Assembly (NCBI RefSeq): GCF_047948215.1
Contig: NC_134460.1
Location: forward strand, 15,621,501-15,685,500
Length of the DNA: 64,000 nt
From: Lycorma delicatula
Taxonomy: Eukaryota > Arthropoda > Insecta > Hemiptera > Fulgoridae
Direction of reading: 5' to 3'
Below the pieces are notes generated by a model. That model ran no database searches and had not been told where the DNA came from. It worked only from the letters and a program-made list of their open reading frames with translations. The translations under genes were made by a program, and so were the position numbers. Below, piece by piece: positions 43,405-55,290 of the stretch; positions within the stretch are counted from its first letter, which is position 1, and every line of letters starts with the position of its first letter.

Positions 43405-46257
43405 TTAGAACACACAATTTTTCTGTCAGGAGTGCCAACTTGAACGTCAAACAGTTTCAGTTCGTTATATTAAATAGCTTTATCCGCTCCTGCTCTTTGT
43501 CACTTTAATCGCTGAATGAACCTCGTAGAATGTATAATTCATTATTTAGAGTATAATAAAAATGTATTATGAAGTCGAAGATATTTTATTATTGATTGAA
43601 TTATTGGTTAAAATAAAATAAATGGTAAAGCAGTCAAGAGTAATACGAAAAAATAAGAAAATATATTACTGGATTCGTACACGATTTTTATAATAATAAT
43701 AACCTCGACTACGTTTAATTTAAACGGTCGTGTTAAACAGAAGATTTGTAAAATTTGTAAGTAAATGGTGTAACGGGTGAAAAGATATATTTGTTTTATA
43801 TTTTACCAAACTTGTACTGTTACTGTTACGTTTTTAATCTACAGTTTTTTTTTCTGATTAAAAAATTGTAATTAAAGTATTACTACTTTTGTTTTACTTT
43901 GTTACACGTTTAACTATGCAATCGTGGCAAGACTACGCCCGGATTAAGCAGAATTAGTCGTCACAAACTCACATTTCTCTAAACTCTACCCGTATAAAAT
44001 TAGACTCAAACCCTTCTATCCATCGGGGGACATTTGGACTCCCTCAGGATGAAACTCTGCAGTTTCATTAACAAAAATGGTTTTCCAGACTAGATGACTC
44101 GGTTAGTACCGATAACCTTTTCCCCCTTTTTTTTTTTTTTATGAACTTATTACATGATTAAATTCTATAATGGGTTTCTCCTGCCAGAAATATGATGTGT
44201 GTACCTGACTGGTCATTTCTAAACGAGTCGCAGAGCAATATACAGTCTGCGTTTTTTTAACGGTGATGATAACTTTCCAAAATAAAAAGAGAAAAAAAAA
44301 CGCCAGCAACATTAGTACTTTTGTCATCTAAAATTTATTATAGATTGTACACACACACAGGGAGAGAGAGAGAGAGTGTGAGACAGCTTTCAGAGATACG
44401 TAAGGTAAAATTTTAATAAACCTAATAACCTGAATGGTAAACTTTTGTATTAAACTTTTCTTATTATCGCAAGAATAATAATATTTCTTCACCCTCGTAC
44501 CACCTTTAATTTATAGTACCCGCTGTTAGTGCAAGGAATAACATTAAAAATATACGCAATAATCCTTTTCCTTTCATTCAGTTTATTACTTCCTAAAATT
44601 GTACGAGTCATAGACTGTTGAGCATCTACTGTTCAAAAAATATGATAAAAAAATTTATATCGGAATAATAGTGCAGATAATATGATTTTTATTTATCTTA
44701 TATATATATATATATATAAATTGTGGTGATAAGGTTTGAAAAGCATATTAATTTTCACCGTTAATTTTATATTGATGAGGAGGTATTCCTAATTTTCTTC
44801 TTTTTTAACTTTAATACTTCAACTTTGGTCCTTTTTACTTGTCTTTCCAAAAAAATAATTAATATCTTTTTTAGTATTATTTTTCTTGTACTGTGACACG
44901 ATCGTAAAAATGAATACGCACATAAGTATTTTTCTTTCTTCCAAGAATAATTTAACTAATTACCGATAGGAATTTTGTATATTGTTCTCTATCGACCAGA
45001 TATTAATGAAATATTTAAAAAATAAGATTACATCTGACTAAAATTTATTTTATTTAGCGAAGTCGATTAGTGTGACATTAGGAATGATGAGAGGAGACTG
45101 CCCACGAATCGATGACGTTTTCATACCGTTACTTCATCTTGATCGTCGTCTGACGAGAAAGGCTCATCTAAAGGGAAAAAGAATAACCGAATATTAAGTT
45201 TAAAGAAATTTACTGGTCGCTGAGCAGGTCACAACTTTCTCTGTCTAACAAGCAGTCGTTGTACACGACTATTCTGAAACCGATTTGAAGCTTTACAGCT
45301 TTACTGCAAGCAGCAGCAATGAGAGGTAATGCGACGATTTGGAAAACAAATTACTGAGGAGCATAACAAAACCGCCTTCGTTCGTAAGAAACAGTGGGAT
45401 ACACGAACATCTGGGTTTACGTACGTGGGAGAAGAAATACAGCGATTCGGTACAAAGTATAAACTTCGGCTAAACAACCGTGTGAATTATTTAGCTACGT
45501 ATTAACCTTCTAGACAATAGTGAAGACGTTAGAAGCATAAAATGACTCCGCGTTTTGGACCTTGGTGATTTCACGTTATTTGAGTTTCAGCTGCAACAAC
45601 CAAGTGTTATACCCATCAATTCATTATTTCACTTCGTACAAGTTTAATTATTATTCTTCTTTCATTATTAATTTTTTTTCTCTCTCAATGTTTCATCACT
45701 TCACTTGTTTATTAATTCTTAGACTGTTTTTCTTTTGGATTGAGCTACAACAGTACTGTTCTCTGACCTAACTTTATGTGTACACTTACATTCAATGTTC
45801 TGTATAAAAATATTATTATGTAATTTCTGACGAGCTTCGATGGAAGCCTCTCTTCATGTGGTCATATTTACTTATAGTTTTTTTAATATTGCAACCGAAG
45901 TCCAAAAACTTTTATTGTACTTCTTTAGCTTAGTTTTATATTTTTTTAAGTTGCTATTTTTATTGTAAAAAAGGTTATATATTAAGGATTATTATTATAA
46001 AAGCTCTAAAGGTCTAATTCCTTTATAATATAAATGCTAGTAAGCGCTTTCGTGGCGATCGCTGCTTCATCAGATGAGTATGTCAAAAAGTATTAGGTCT
46101 AAGAATATTAGACAGAAATTCATACTAAATATTTTATAATAAAATTTAGTAAAATTGATCAAAGGTGTACCAGAATTTTTTTTTTTTAATTCTACAGTTC
46201 ACGGGTAACGAATAGTACACCTAAATTTTTAATTAATCCAATATCTTCTTTTTTTCC
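43405..46257. other. Unassigned AT-rich DNA
   Basis: No gene recognised. A CA/GA simple repeat occurs at about 44350-44375 and a TA run at 44700-44716. Short open frames lack recognisable domains. Confidence 0.4.
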
Positions 46258-47500
46258 TGAGCCGAACTCACAGCTAAGTATAACAGCCCAGGGGAGTGTC
46301 CTTTAACTCTAACTTTAACTCTTCCCACTCATCAGCTGTACATCCTGCAAGGCAGGTCGGCCTTTTTTATTATGCAACCCTCTAACCCTCAGCGAGGAAA
46401 CTCCGGATCCAGTTAACCTGCAACGTTTATCCCCACGCTGAAGGCCGGATCTTGGTCTTGTCTGTGTCTTGTACTTCAAATGAGTCTCCAAGAGGATCCT
46501 CCACCGGGATTCTGGTCTTAACTCCCCCCTAGTGGATGACGGGTTCTGAAGATCTTCATCACAACAGGGAACTGTCGTAGCGGTACACGTCATGTACGGA
46601 GTCCCCAGCTGATGATGAGAGCTGGCACACCAAGGCTTACCGGTCTTCACAGCTAAGGCTGTCTATACCCCCCGCTAGAAGCTCCTTTCCGCTCTTCATC
46701 ACCCTCAGTTCGAAGCACCATCCGGGAAAAGAGGCCGAACGCATCCCAACGAACTGCAGAAGCAATTACGTGAGTCAGTAAGAATGCAGGTGTCAAGCCG
46801 GGAATCGGTGCACGAACCCTAAGTTCCTCCCATTCAGGGTACTGAAACAAGGTGTGTTCGACAGTGTCGTGCTCTGTACAGAACGTACAGTTGCGGTTCG
46901 TCACGCCTCCCAATACGGTGTAGATAGCTTCCAAAGTTCCCATGGCATGTATATATTTGTGTAGTGTAGTAATCGAGGTCACCAAACTTTCTTAAATACC
47001 ACAATCTCAGGTCCGATATCAGGATCCTTGTCCAGGCTGCTGTCTCCCCAGCCAGCCACTTATCTTACCAGACATTATAAGTCACATCCCAAACCAAGTC
47101 AGCCGATATTCCAGGATACGTGACCGTTCCCTCCTTAACCAGTAGATCAACGGGTGGGACAGCAGTTAACGCGCAGGCAGCACGATATGATGCGGTCCTA
47201 TATGCTGCAATGATTCACAGCAGCGATCGTCTGTGCAGGCTCTGAAGTTTAGCGAGGTTTCTTGTAATCTGTAATGTTGAGCCCCAAACCTGAGCAGCAT
47301 ATAGAATGGTGGATGTAAAGGTAGACATGATGACCATCCTTTCGACGCTCGAGGTGCCATCTGCTTCGAGAGGTGTCGTTTTAGGGCAGCAAGTGTGTTC
47401 TCTGCCCCAAAATCTACACGAATGCTTATCAACGCAAGATGATTAAAGCTGATCTTTATTCTACGACTAAAGATGGTTAAAGTCAACGCAAGGTTGACAA
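46258..47500 (-). mobile_element. R1-like LINE 3' portion, frameshifted
   Basis: On the minus strand the order is typical for an R1 protein after the RT: ENTLAALKRHL (about 47380), MSTFTSTILYAAQVWG (about 47290-47330), LQSLHRRSLLRIIAAYRTAS (about 47185-47245), then AVPPVDLLVKEG and, at 46653-46985, a CTFC...DTVEHTLFQYPEW zinc-knuckle-like motif. A 3' UTR of about 390 bases follows with CCAGGGGAGTGTCCTTTA at 46288-46305, the complement of the conserved motif of the 27.9-kb copy. No poly(A) was seen. Frame changes are common. Confidence 0.78.
46653..46985 (-). pseudogene. R1-like C-terminal zinc-knuckle fragment
   Basis: A 110-codon frame with NRNCTFCTEHDTVEHTLFQY: C-x2-C-x7-H-x4-Q, where the last Cys of the expected CCHC has become Gln. 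It ends with an Arg/Glu-rich stretch, MVLRTEGDEERKG. The loss of the Cys marks it as degenerate. Confidence 0.65.
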
Positions 47501-47619
47501 TTACAAATCGCCAGATTTGTAATATTCTTTCATAGAAAATTTAATTTTTTAATTATATTTCTTCCACAGCATGTTTGTAGAAATTCTTAAAAGCTGAAAA
47601 TATCTCGAAATGAAATATT

Positions 47620-47864
47620 TTCAAGTTAATTTTTTTTTTTTTTTGTCTTCAGTCATTTGACTGGTTTGATGCAGCTCTCCAAGATTCCCTATCTAGTGCT
47701 AGTCGTTTCATTTCAGTATATTCTCTACATCCTACATCCCTAACAATTTGTTTTACATATTCCAATCGTGGCCTACCTACACAATTTTTTCCTTCTACCT
47801 GTCCTTCCAATATTAAAGCGACTATTCCAGGATGCCTTAATATGTGGCCTATATTCAAGTTAAT
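47620..47864 (-). mobile_element. RTE-A copy 10: 223-bp 3' fragment with 11-bp TSD
   Basis: A very short insertion, from IGHILRHPG to the poly(A), flanked by TTCAAGTTAAT at 47620-47630 and 47854-47864. The duplication shows that this is a severely 5'-truncated retrotransposition event and not a deletion remnant. Compared with sisters it reads REYTEMK rather than RGYTEMK. Confidence 0.92.
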
Positions 47865-48261
47865 ACAAATATTAATTAGAATATATGAAAAGAAACTATT
47901 ATGGAAACGTTTAAATGAAATACATTTTTTAATGAGAAAAATTAGGATTGCATTCGCGTTTTAATGATTGGTTCAATAGCAACCGGAAAATGAAAAAAAT
48001 GTTAGTTTTTTACGCCCTACGCCATTTCCTAAAAGAATTTATTTGCTAAAAATATTTCTTAATAATAGCTAAAAACAAGTTAAGAATTATTAATAAAAAA
48101 ATAAAAATAAATAAAAGTTTATTTTTCTCAATTTTTGAGTTATAGAAAAATGTTACCTCCTCAAAATGTTAAAAATCGTAATCTATAAAATTAAATTAGT
48201 TTAAACAATATAACCGAAATATTTCCCGCTAATTATTATTGAAATTATTCCTTTTCTTCAT
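47865..48261. other. Unassigned AT-rich DNA
   Basis: Nothing recognised. Confidence 0.4.
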
Positions 48262-48580
48262 TCTTCTAATGTATACGTTGCAATTTCTTCAACTATTGAA
48301 CAATAAGCGATCCCTTCGCGTCCAGTGAGATGAAGATGATATACATGACATGTAAATGAGGTTTTGTCTCGTACAGATTCAGGCCGACCGTTCCTGAGAC
48401 CTGCGGCTAATCGAACACCGACCACCGAAGTACACCGCCATCCAATGTCTAGTATTTAAATTTGTAAAAACAACTAACCTTTACTGGGATTGAACCTCAG
48501 AACCTTCGACTTCGAAAATCAGCCGTTAAACGACTGGTTTGCGACGACGATTTGATCACTAGACCGGCCCGATAGGCTTA
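48262..48580 (-). repeat. SINE-1-related copy
   Basis: On the minus strand the head is CGGGCCGGTCTAGTGATC (A box) and the B box GAGGTTCAATCCCAG follows. The body is GGCGGTGTACTTCGGTGGTC and the end is TTCAATAGTTGAAGAAATTG. It is diverged from the 21.2-kb element but collinear with it and with 51.1 kb. Confidence 0.75.
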
Positions 48581-49842
48581 TTCTTTTAACAGTAAAATAT
48601 TTTTTTTTTTTATAATTTATTGAATGTTAAACGATTAGAAATTAAAATCGTGTTCTCTAAAAGCAAATTACATTTTCTTGTTGTAATTCATCATTGTAAA
48701 ATTTCGTTGTACCCGTTGAATTTAAGATTTAAATTTATGAAACTACAAGAAAAGATATCCATAAATTTTCATTATTACAAGATTTTCAAGTACCACCGCT
48801 TTAAATGCAATAATATTAAAAACCATTTCACGCATGTTAATTTTTAAACATATATAAAAGATTGTAACATGACACGAGAATATATATTACATAAAAGAGC
48901 AGTTTAATGCCATTTTAAATTTTTTTAAATCTATAAAATAAGTTATAATTTTAAACCTCTTAGCGTTAATTTCCGGTAATTTTTTTCGGTTTCTCTTCTG
49001 GGTGTTAGGAGAGTGGAAATTAATCGACAGGTTATCTTACATCGTACTAGTGGAAAAAAGTATGAAAATATACAATTTGTCTGAATGTGTAAAATGTGCA
49101 TCTTTGACAGGGACTGAAATCGGAACTTCCATATAAATAGAAAAGATATGTTAAAAATAATCTCTTTAAAAGCAATGCTAAGTAATCCAGAACACTGCCT
49201 TCTAAGGATTACATTCATATTTTAGATTTTATTCGAACATCGGTTACATATCCGCTACCGGTCCAAACAAAACAACTTCCTTCCTAAAAATATTTTATTT
49301 GCAAAATTCATGTTAAATATAAACATTTTTTGTTTGCATAAAATTATAGCTAACATAAAATTCACGTACCTGCACGTGAATTGTATTACTCTTTGAAGCG
49401 ACTGGAAAATTATTAAAATAAGGGATTTTACTAAACACATTTTGGCACATGGCGATATAATCAGTGTTTTAAAATAACGTTTTAATTATTTAATGTAAAA
49501 AAATAAGCTTCTTTTTTACATTTTTATAGGGGTGGAAAATTACGATTTTGAATAGACAGGTTGATTAAATAGAATGTTTTGCTGTATATTTGTAAAATTT
49601 AAATCCATTTACATAAAAAATATAAACTTTTTTGTTTTATTTTTGGAAATTTTTGTATTCATATTTACTCTTGCGAGTTCGAATATTTATTGGAATAATA
49701 ATGTACTGCTTACATTTAATTTTATTGTATAAATTTTCAGAGATTAATGTTATATATGCACCCACACAAGTGTAAATGTTTATATATGCAAGTACTATAC
49801 TAGTTATGTTTTATTAATTTGTTAAAAATAATAATAATTTTT
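48581..49842. other. Unassigned AT-rich DNA
   Basis: Nothing recognised apart from short open frames without domains. Confidence 0.4.
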
Positions 49843-50461
49843 ATACAACACAACCTCCTCTATGAATCATGAGACCTTGCCGTTGGTGAGGGGGCTTGAG
49901 TGCTCAGGGATACAGAGTAGCTGGACCGAAGGTGCAACCATATCGGAGAGGTATCTGTTGAGAGCCAGACTAAGGAATGATTCCTGAAAGAGGGCAGCAG
50001 CTCTTTCAGTAGTTGTTAGGGGCGTGAGTCAGGACGACTTAAACGGCCGTATCAACATCACTCAGTCCTCTGAGTACTACGCAGCTAAAAGCAATGCAAA
50101 ACTACAGCTGCTTTTTTTCCAAGAAAATGTGGCTCTCTGCATTTTCACATAGCAATAATGGAGGCGTCTTCCTTGGTAAAATATTCCGGAGGTAAAATAG
50201 TCCCCCGTTCGGATCTCCGGGTGGGGACTACTAAGGAAGGGGTCACCAGAAAATTAAAAAATAACATTCTACGAGTCGGAGCGTGGAATGTTAGAAGCTT
50301 GAAAAAGGTTGGTAGGCTAGAAAATTTATGTAAAACAAATTGTTGGGGATGTAGGATGTAGAGGGTATACTGAAATGAAACGACTAGCACTAGATAGGGA
50401 ATCTTGGAGAGCTGCATCAAACCAGTCAAATGACTGAAGACAAAAAAAAAATACAACACAA
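49843..50461 (+). mobile_element. RTE-A copy 11: non-autonomous element joining true 5' and 3' ends
   Basis: A 597-bp insertion (49854-50450) flanked by a perfect 11-bp duplication ATACAACACAA at 49843-49853 and 50451-50461. It begins CCTCCTCTATGAATCATGAG, the apparent 5' terminus of the family, followed by about 300 bases of 5' UTR. The ORF start follows (ATGGAGGCGTCTTCC near 50158), with LRVGAWNVRSLKKVGRLENL. At about 50326 it jumps straight to the last 110 bases of the element, with 2-bp microhomology (TA), then poly(A). All catalytic parts are missing. A 67-codon frame (50158-50361) spans the junction. Confidence 0.93.
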
Positions 50462-50734
50462 AAAAGGAATAACTTCTAAAAAAAAAAAAAATATATAATA
50501 ATACAGTAATAAACTTTTTTTGAATAAGTAGCTTCCTTTTTTATAACACAAATTGTTTTAAAGTAATTACTTTCATAGTAAAAAAAAACCGCAATAACAA
50601 GGAATTAAATATTCCTTGTTATATAAATTTAAAAATTTTCTTTTTTGTTAAACAAATTATTAAGGTTTTTCATAAAAAATAGTTTTTCATAAAATATATT
50701 TTCATAAAAATATAAGGAACGGGCATCAGCAGCT
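50462..50734. other. Unassigned AT-rich DNA
   Basis: Nothing recognised. Confidence 0.4.
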
Positions 50735-50862
50735 TCGGTCATTTGCCTGGTGAAAATCGGTAGCATATGAAAATATGCCACGCCTGACAGGAATTCGAAC
50801 CCGGAACCTCCCCACGAAATGCCGAGACAAACCTACTCGGTTACGAAGGTCGGCTTTAAGGG
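50735..50862 (-). repeat. SINE-2, tRNA-derived
   Basis: On the minus strand: GCCGACCTTCGTAACCGAGT (A-box region), then GGTTCCGGGTTCGAATTCC (B box), then CAGGCGTGGCATATTTTC. The last segment is shared with 18.93 and 63.55 kb. Confidence 0.72.
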
Positions 50863-51131
50863 ATTTTTAATACAAAAGGATAAAAAAAAGGTCTAATTAT
50901 GAAAATTTTAAATATAACCCAAATAAATTATATTATCCTTTAAGAAATGCTAAAGATGTCTTGAAAATTATCGAAAAAAAGCTTACAGCTTAAAGTATTT
51001 TTTTTTTATTATTCATATAAGCTATTTAAACACAGCTGACGCTAACTGAACCGATAAATTGAATAAAACAACTAACCGTAAAGTTTGTAACTAAGTAACG
51101 CTGCTAACCCGAATTACGTGACGATTTTTAT

Positions 51132-51445
51132 TTTCTAATTTATACACTGCAATCTGTTCAAGCAGTAAACTGTAAGCGACTCCACAGTCCAACGAATTGA
51201 GGATGATATACGTGACGTGTAAATGAAGTGTAGTCTTCTACAGACTCAGACCGACCGTTCCCGAAACGTGTGGTTAATTGAACCCCGACCACCGGAGTAC
51301 ACCGGTATCCGCTTTTTAATATTCAAATCCGTATAAAAGCGATTAGCTTGTAGTAGGATTCGAACTTCAAAACCTTCGACTTCGAAAATCAGCTGTTAAA
51401 AAGGTAATTTACGACGACCGCTAGACCGGCCCGGTGGGCAATATA
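51132..51445 (-). repeat. SINE-1-related copy
   Basis: The minus strand starts CCCACCGGGCCGGTCTAGCG (A box) and has a B box in AGTTCGAATCC. The body is GGATACCGGTGTACTCCGG and GGTTCAATTAACCACACG, close to the 21.2-kb element, and the end is TTGAACAGATTGCAG as at 48.3 kb. Confidence 0.8.
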
Positions 51446-52575
51446 TTTAAAAATTATCTTTACACTGCCTACCGGCAAGTAGGTCGTACTTGGAGTTAAA
51501 AAAACACTACAACACGCGCTGGTGCTTGGATAAAGGTGAACGTATTGTTACAGGCGGGTACGAACAATGTTACAGGTGAGAACAGAATCTACACGTTAAG
51601 GGTTCTCCGGTTGAGTGACAGCCCATCAAACGAAAGGTAAATAAGTATGCAGTAGACTTTTAGGAAGTATTGAACAATAAGTCCTCCCCTTTTACCCTTA
51701 TTACGTCACCCGATAATGTATTGTTGAATCCTTCGGATAATCGTAACGATATTTCTCCAGGTAGCACTAAATCTGACGGATACGACTTCTTCTTCACGCA
51801 CGGTTACGTCTGCTAGCTGCATAACATTAGGTTTCGGAACGATATTTAATGCCGTTACATGACGGCATCCCCACCTGCCGATAAAAATTCAGCGTCTGCT
51901 TAGAACGGTTGAGAAATTTCACCTTCCGCGATTCCAGAGGTATTCGATGCCGATGGAATTTTATCGAAAGCGAATCGTATACTTTAGGTACGGCAAATCC
52001 TACCTTTAACAGATACGACGGGAATAAATTTAGGTCGGTCAACAGATGACGAAATATTCAAGACTGGTAACGAAAATTAAATTTCGTACCGGAACATTTT
52101 TGCCTTTGCCGCATATTATACGTTCTGTATCGAAAACATCGGCTAATTAATAATAATAGAAAAAAACGTTACCGAATCATTATGACATTGTTTATCGCGA
52201 AAGTGATATCAGTGTGTTTATAGTTTTATTTAACGTTTGGCTGTGGTGGGAATTGCTGACAGTTTGAAAAGGTTATGTTTAGTACTAATAATATTCCGTC
52301 CTACACTACTTCAACGGTACATAGGCTGACATAGGTTGCTAACCAAACACTTCTCCTGAACGTTCAATAACAGGTACGTAAAACATTTTACCCGACAAAC
52401 TTTATCAAACGTATTTAATTAATCGATGCGTTCCGTTAATCTACTACTGGAGTTTTCTTTAATAACCAAAATATATTAAAGAGTAGAGCAATATATATAT
52501 TTTCTTTATTTTATTAAATCTTTTTTATAATATTAGTCTAGATAATAGAATATCCTATTTTATAAAGAATTAATT
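51446..52575. other. Unassigned DNA, less AT-rich
   Basis: About 51480-52140 is less AT-rich than its surroundings and has a 71-codon minus-strand frame (51827-52042) with no recognised domain. It could be a decayed gene or transposon. Confidence 0.35.
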
Positions 52576-53432
52576 GATGTTAAAGAACAATTTAGATTCG
52601 GAGTAACAGTACAAGGTGAAAAGATAAAGATGCTACGATTTGCTGATGATATAGTAATTCTAGCCGAGAGTAAAAAGGATTTAGAAGAAACAATGAACGG
52701 CATTGATGAAGTCCTACGCAAGAACTATCGCATGAAAATAAACAAGAACAAAACAAAAAAAATGAAATGTAGTAGAAATAACAAAGATGGACCGCTGAAT
52801 GTGAAAATAGGAGGAGAAAATATTATGGAGGTAGACGAATTTTGTTATTTGGGAAGTAAAATTACTAAAGATGGACGAAGCAGGAGCGATATAAAATGAC
52901 GAATAGCACAAGCTAAACGAGCCTTCAGTAAGAAATATAATTTGTTTACATCAAAAATTAAGGAAAAGTCAGGAAAAGATTTTTGAAAGCGTATGTTTGG
53001 AGTGTCGCTTTATATGGAAGTGAAACTTGGACGATCGGAGTATCTGAGAAGAAAAGATTAGAAGCTTTTGAAATGCGGTGCTATAGGAGAATGTTAAAAA
53101 TCAGATGGGTGGATAAAGTGACAAATGAAGAGGTATTGCGGCAAATAGATGAAGAAAGAAGCGTTTGGAAAAATATAGTTAAAAGAAGAGACAGACTTAT
53201 AGGCCACATACTAAGGCATCCTGGAATAGTCGCTTTAATATTGGAAGGACAGGTAGAAGGGAAAAATTGTGTAGGCAGGCCACGTTTGGAGTATGTAAAA
53301 CAAATTGTTGGGGATGTAGGATGTAGAGGGTATACTGAAATGAAACGACTAGCACTAGATAGGGAATCTTGGAGAACTGCATCAAACCAGTCAAATGACT
53401 GAAGACAAAAAAAAAAAAAAAAAAAAAAAAAA
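52576..53432 (+). mobile_element. RTE-A copy 12: 5'-truncated LINE with 26-A tail
   Basis: Homology begins at GATGTTAAAGAAC (about 52576), near the end of the RT, and ends at GAAGAC with 26 A residues (53407-53432), the longest poly(A) in the family here. No TSD was read. Confidence 0.92.
52630..53402 (+). pseudogene. RTE-A RT end and C-terminal domain, broken
   Basis: The first frame (52630-52899) starts MLRFADDIVILAE and ends at a TGA where other copies have TGC (KCRIAQ lost). Around 52960 the text AATTTAAATGTCAGG is replaced by AAGGAAAAGTCAGG, giving a frame change. The second frame (52983-53402) continues VYVWSVALYGSETW to the end. Confidence 0.88.
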
Positions 53433-54789
53433 TTTATATTTAAGTACAAATATCTCGTAATAAAATATTGCCCTTACAAATAAAAAAAGATAAGTTAGAA
53501 ATCAGTATTCTGAAAAAAGAAATCGTTGAACACACAGGAATGAAGTCTTACGGGAATATAGAAGTGTTGTTAAAATGAAAAAAAAAATGAAGATAAAAAA
53601 AGGTTTTGTAAATATTTCTTTTCACAATAGCAAGTTTATTTCAGTGGAAAAATATTACGCTTAAAATACACTGAATAATGTCGAAATTTCAGTATAATAT
53701 TTATCTTTACATATATTATTTATTTATTATTATTTTTTATTTATCTTAAAATGTAACTTAATTCAACTTTTCCATGTTTTGTTGTTAAATTAAGTTGAAT
53801 TTTCTGTTTACGTATGAATTTAAGTTTAAAAGATTCCTACAAATTATATTAAAAAAATTAAGACTCATATATTACACATAAACTACTTACTTAATATTAA
53901 TATACACATAGATCACTAACTTAATATTCTACGTAATTGCTTAAAATAGGAGAAACGTTTTTATAAAAAATAGTTATATCTTTTATTTATGGATTATATT
54001 TTGCAAGTTGTTATTTACGTAGTTTGTACGAATATTATATTACCTTTAAAATTTTGAATCTTCCTGAATAAAATTTTTACTTAATTGAGCTTAATTTTAT
54101 AGCAGTTGTAATTCGTTTTTTTTAATTATAATTATAGTTTTTATTTGTTTTATATGAAAATTATTATTAAATATTAGTTGTTTTCATGACGACTGTGTCA
54201 TATAACGTTTCAGCAAATCGTTTTTTGTTTTGCGATTTGAAGAAGGTAGTATGAATTGTAAAAGAAGATTACGCTCCAAAAACCAATTATCAAAAATTTT
54301 ATTTAAAATCTAAACGTGCGGTTTGTTAAAACGATCATCAGAAGTCGCTGCAGAAAAAATATGCATTTAAAAAAAATTGGTAAATCGTCTACTATATTTT
54401 ACCGCACCCGATTATTTACAAATGGAAATGATTCTTTTAAAACTGTATAGAATTAATGTTATTAATCATTTCAAAGGTTATAATTAATTTTTTCCCGTTA
54501 TCAGTATGTACGTGCATTATCTGTGCGTACGTTCAAATCTGTTCATCAGGTTCTATTACGATTTCCTTTCTATGCCGATCCGTGGCTTCATCGAGTTACA
54601 ACGCAGTTTTTGCTTTACGTGGTAGCAAAGTGATTTTACAGTGACTTTGCGAGAAGATTCGAAATTAAACCGGTTTCTAATTTCACACCGAATTATACCG
54701 TCCTCGTGAAACTTTTTTTGTCTTTTACTTCTTGGGGCTGAACTGCTTTGAATACGAACACTTACCAAAGAGAAAATCAGGAGGAATTC
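53433..54789. other. Unassigned AT-rich DNA
   Basis: No gene recognised. A 70-codon minus-strand frame at 54556-54768 (Lys/Arg-rich) has no known domain. Confidence 0.4.
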
Positions 54790-55290
54790 ACTCGTGCACT
54801 TCCTCCGCCATCTTTGTACGGATAATTCTGACCGACATCTACGACACCGCGTCCGTTAGATCTGCAGCGCAGTCTCCGTGATGTTATCTGGGATAAGCGT
54901 ACTGAAATCTATCAGGCAAGGCTCACTGCGCTGCAAGAGTGGATCGCACCAAACACCGTGTGTTCGGCAATAAACGTGCTTCGCGAAGCGTCTCGATGCG
55001 TACAGGTACGCCTTAAAACTACCCTGATCGGAAAGGAACCAGGTCAGTTCGTTTCCCAGATTCCCGTGCTTGCAATACAGCCAACTTTGGAGGTCCGGGT
55101 TAAATCTGCAGGTTCCTTTGTCGACTGATCTCATCTCTCCTATTGCTCGCGGAAAAGCGATCCTCCCGCATCCGCCTTACTTGCTCCCTGGTATATATCC
55201 TCCATCTTTCGATCCAGGAGGTCCAAGAGAAACATTTCACGTGGAATTGCGGCAAATACGATAACCGAACGATACAACGGGGCTAATAAA
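54790..55290 (-). pseudogene. R1-like LINE C-terminal relic
   Basis: The minus strand gives IPREMFLLDLLDRKMEDIYQ, PDLQSWLYCKHGNLGNELTW followed by FLSDQGSFKAYLYASRRF, then LIPDNITETALQI, and in another frame RIIRTKMAEEVHE. This is the order of an R1 protein after its RT (...LLxxER, FLTGHGCFxxYL, final helix). The zinc-knuckle region (CRTHGVWCDPL) is eroded. Stops and frame changes mark it as old. Codons are GC-richer than the flanks. Confidence 0.65.

Noticed and set aside
49854..50100. Self-cleaving ribozyme at the 5' end of RTE-A
   Set aside because: Some LINEs carry HDV-like ribozymes at their 5' ends, but I could not fold the expected nested double pseudoknot by eye, and no hammerhead core (CTGATGA ... 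GAAA) is present.
51827..52042. 71-codon minus-strand frame in a GC-richer region
   Set aside because: No recognised motif and no supporting context.
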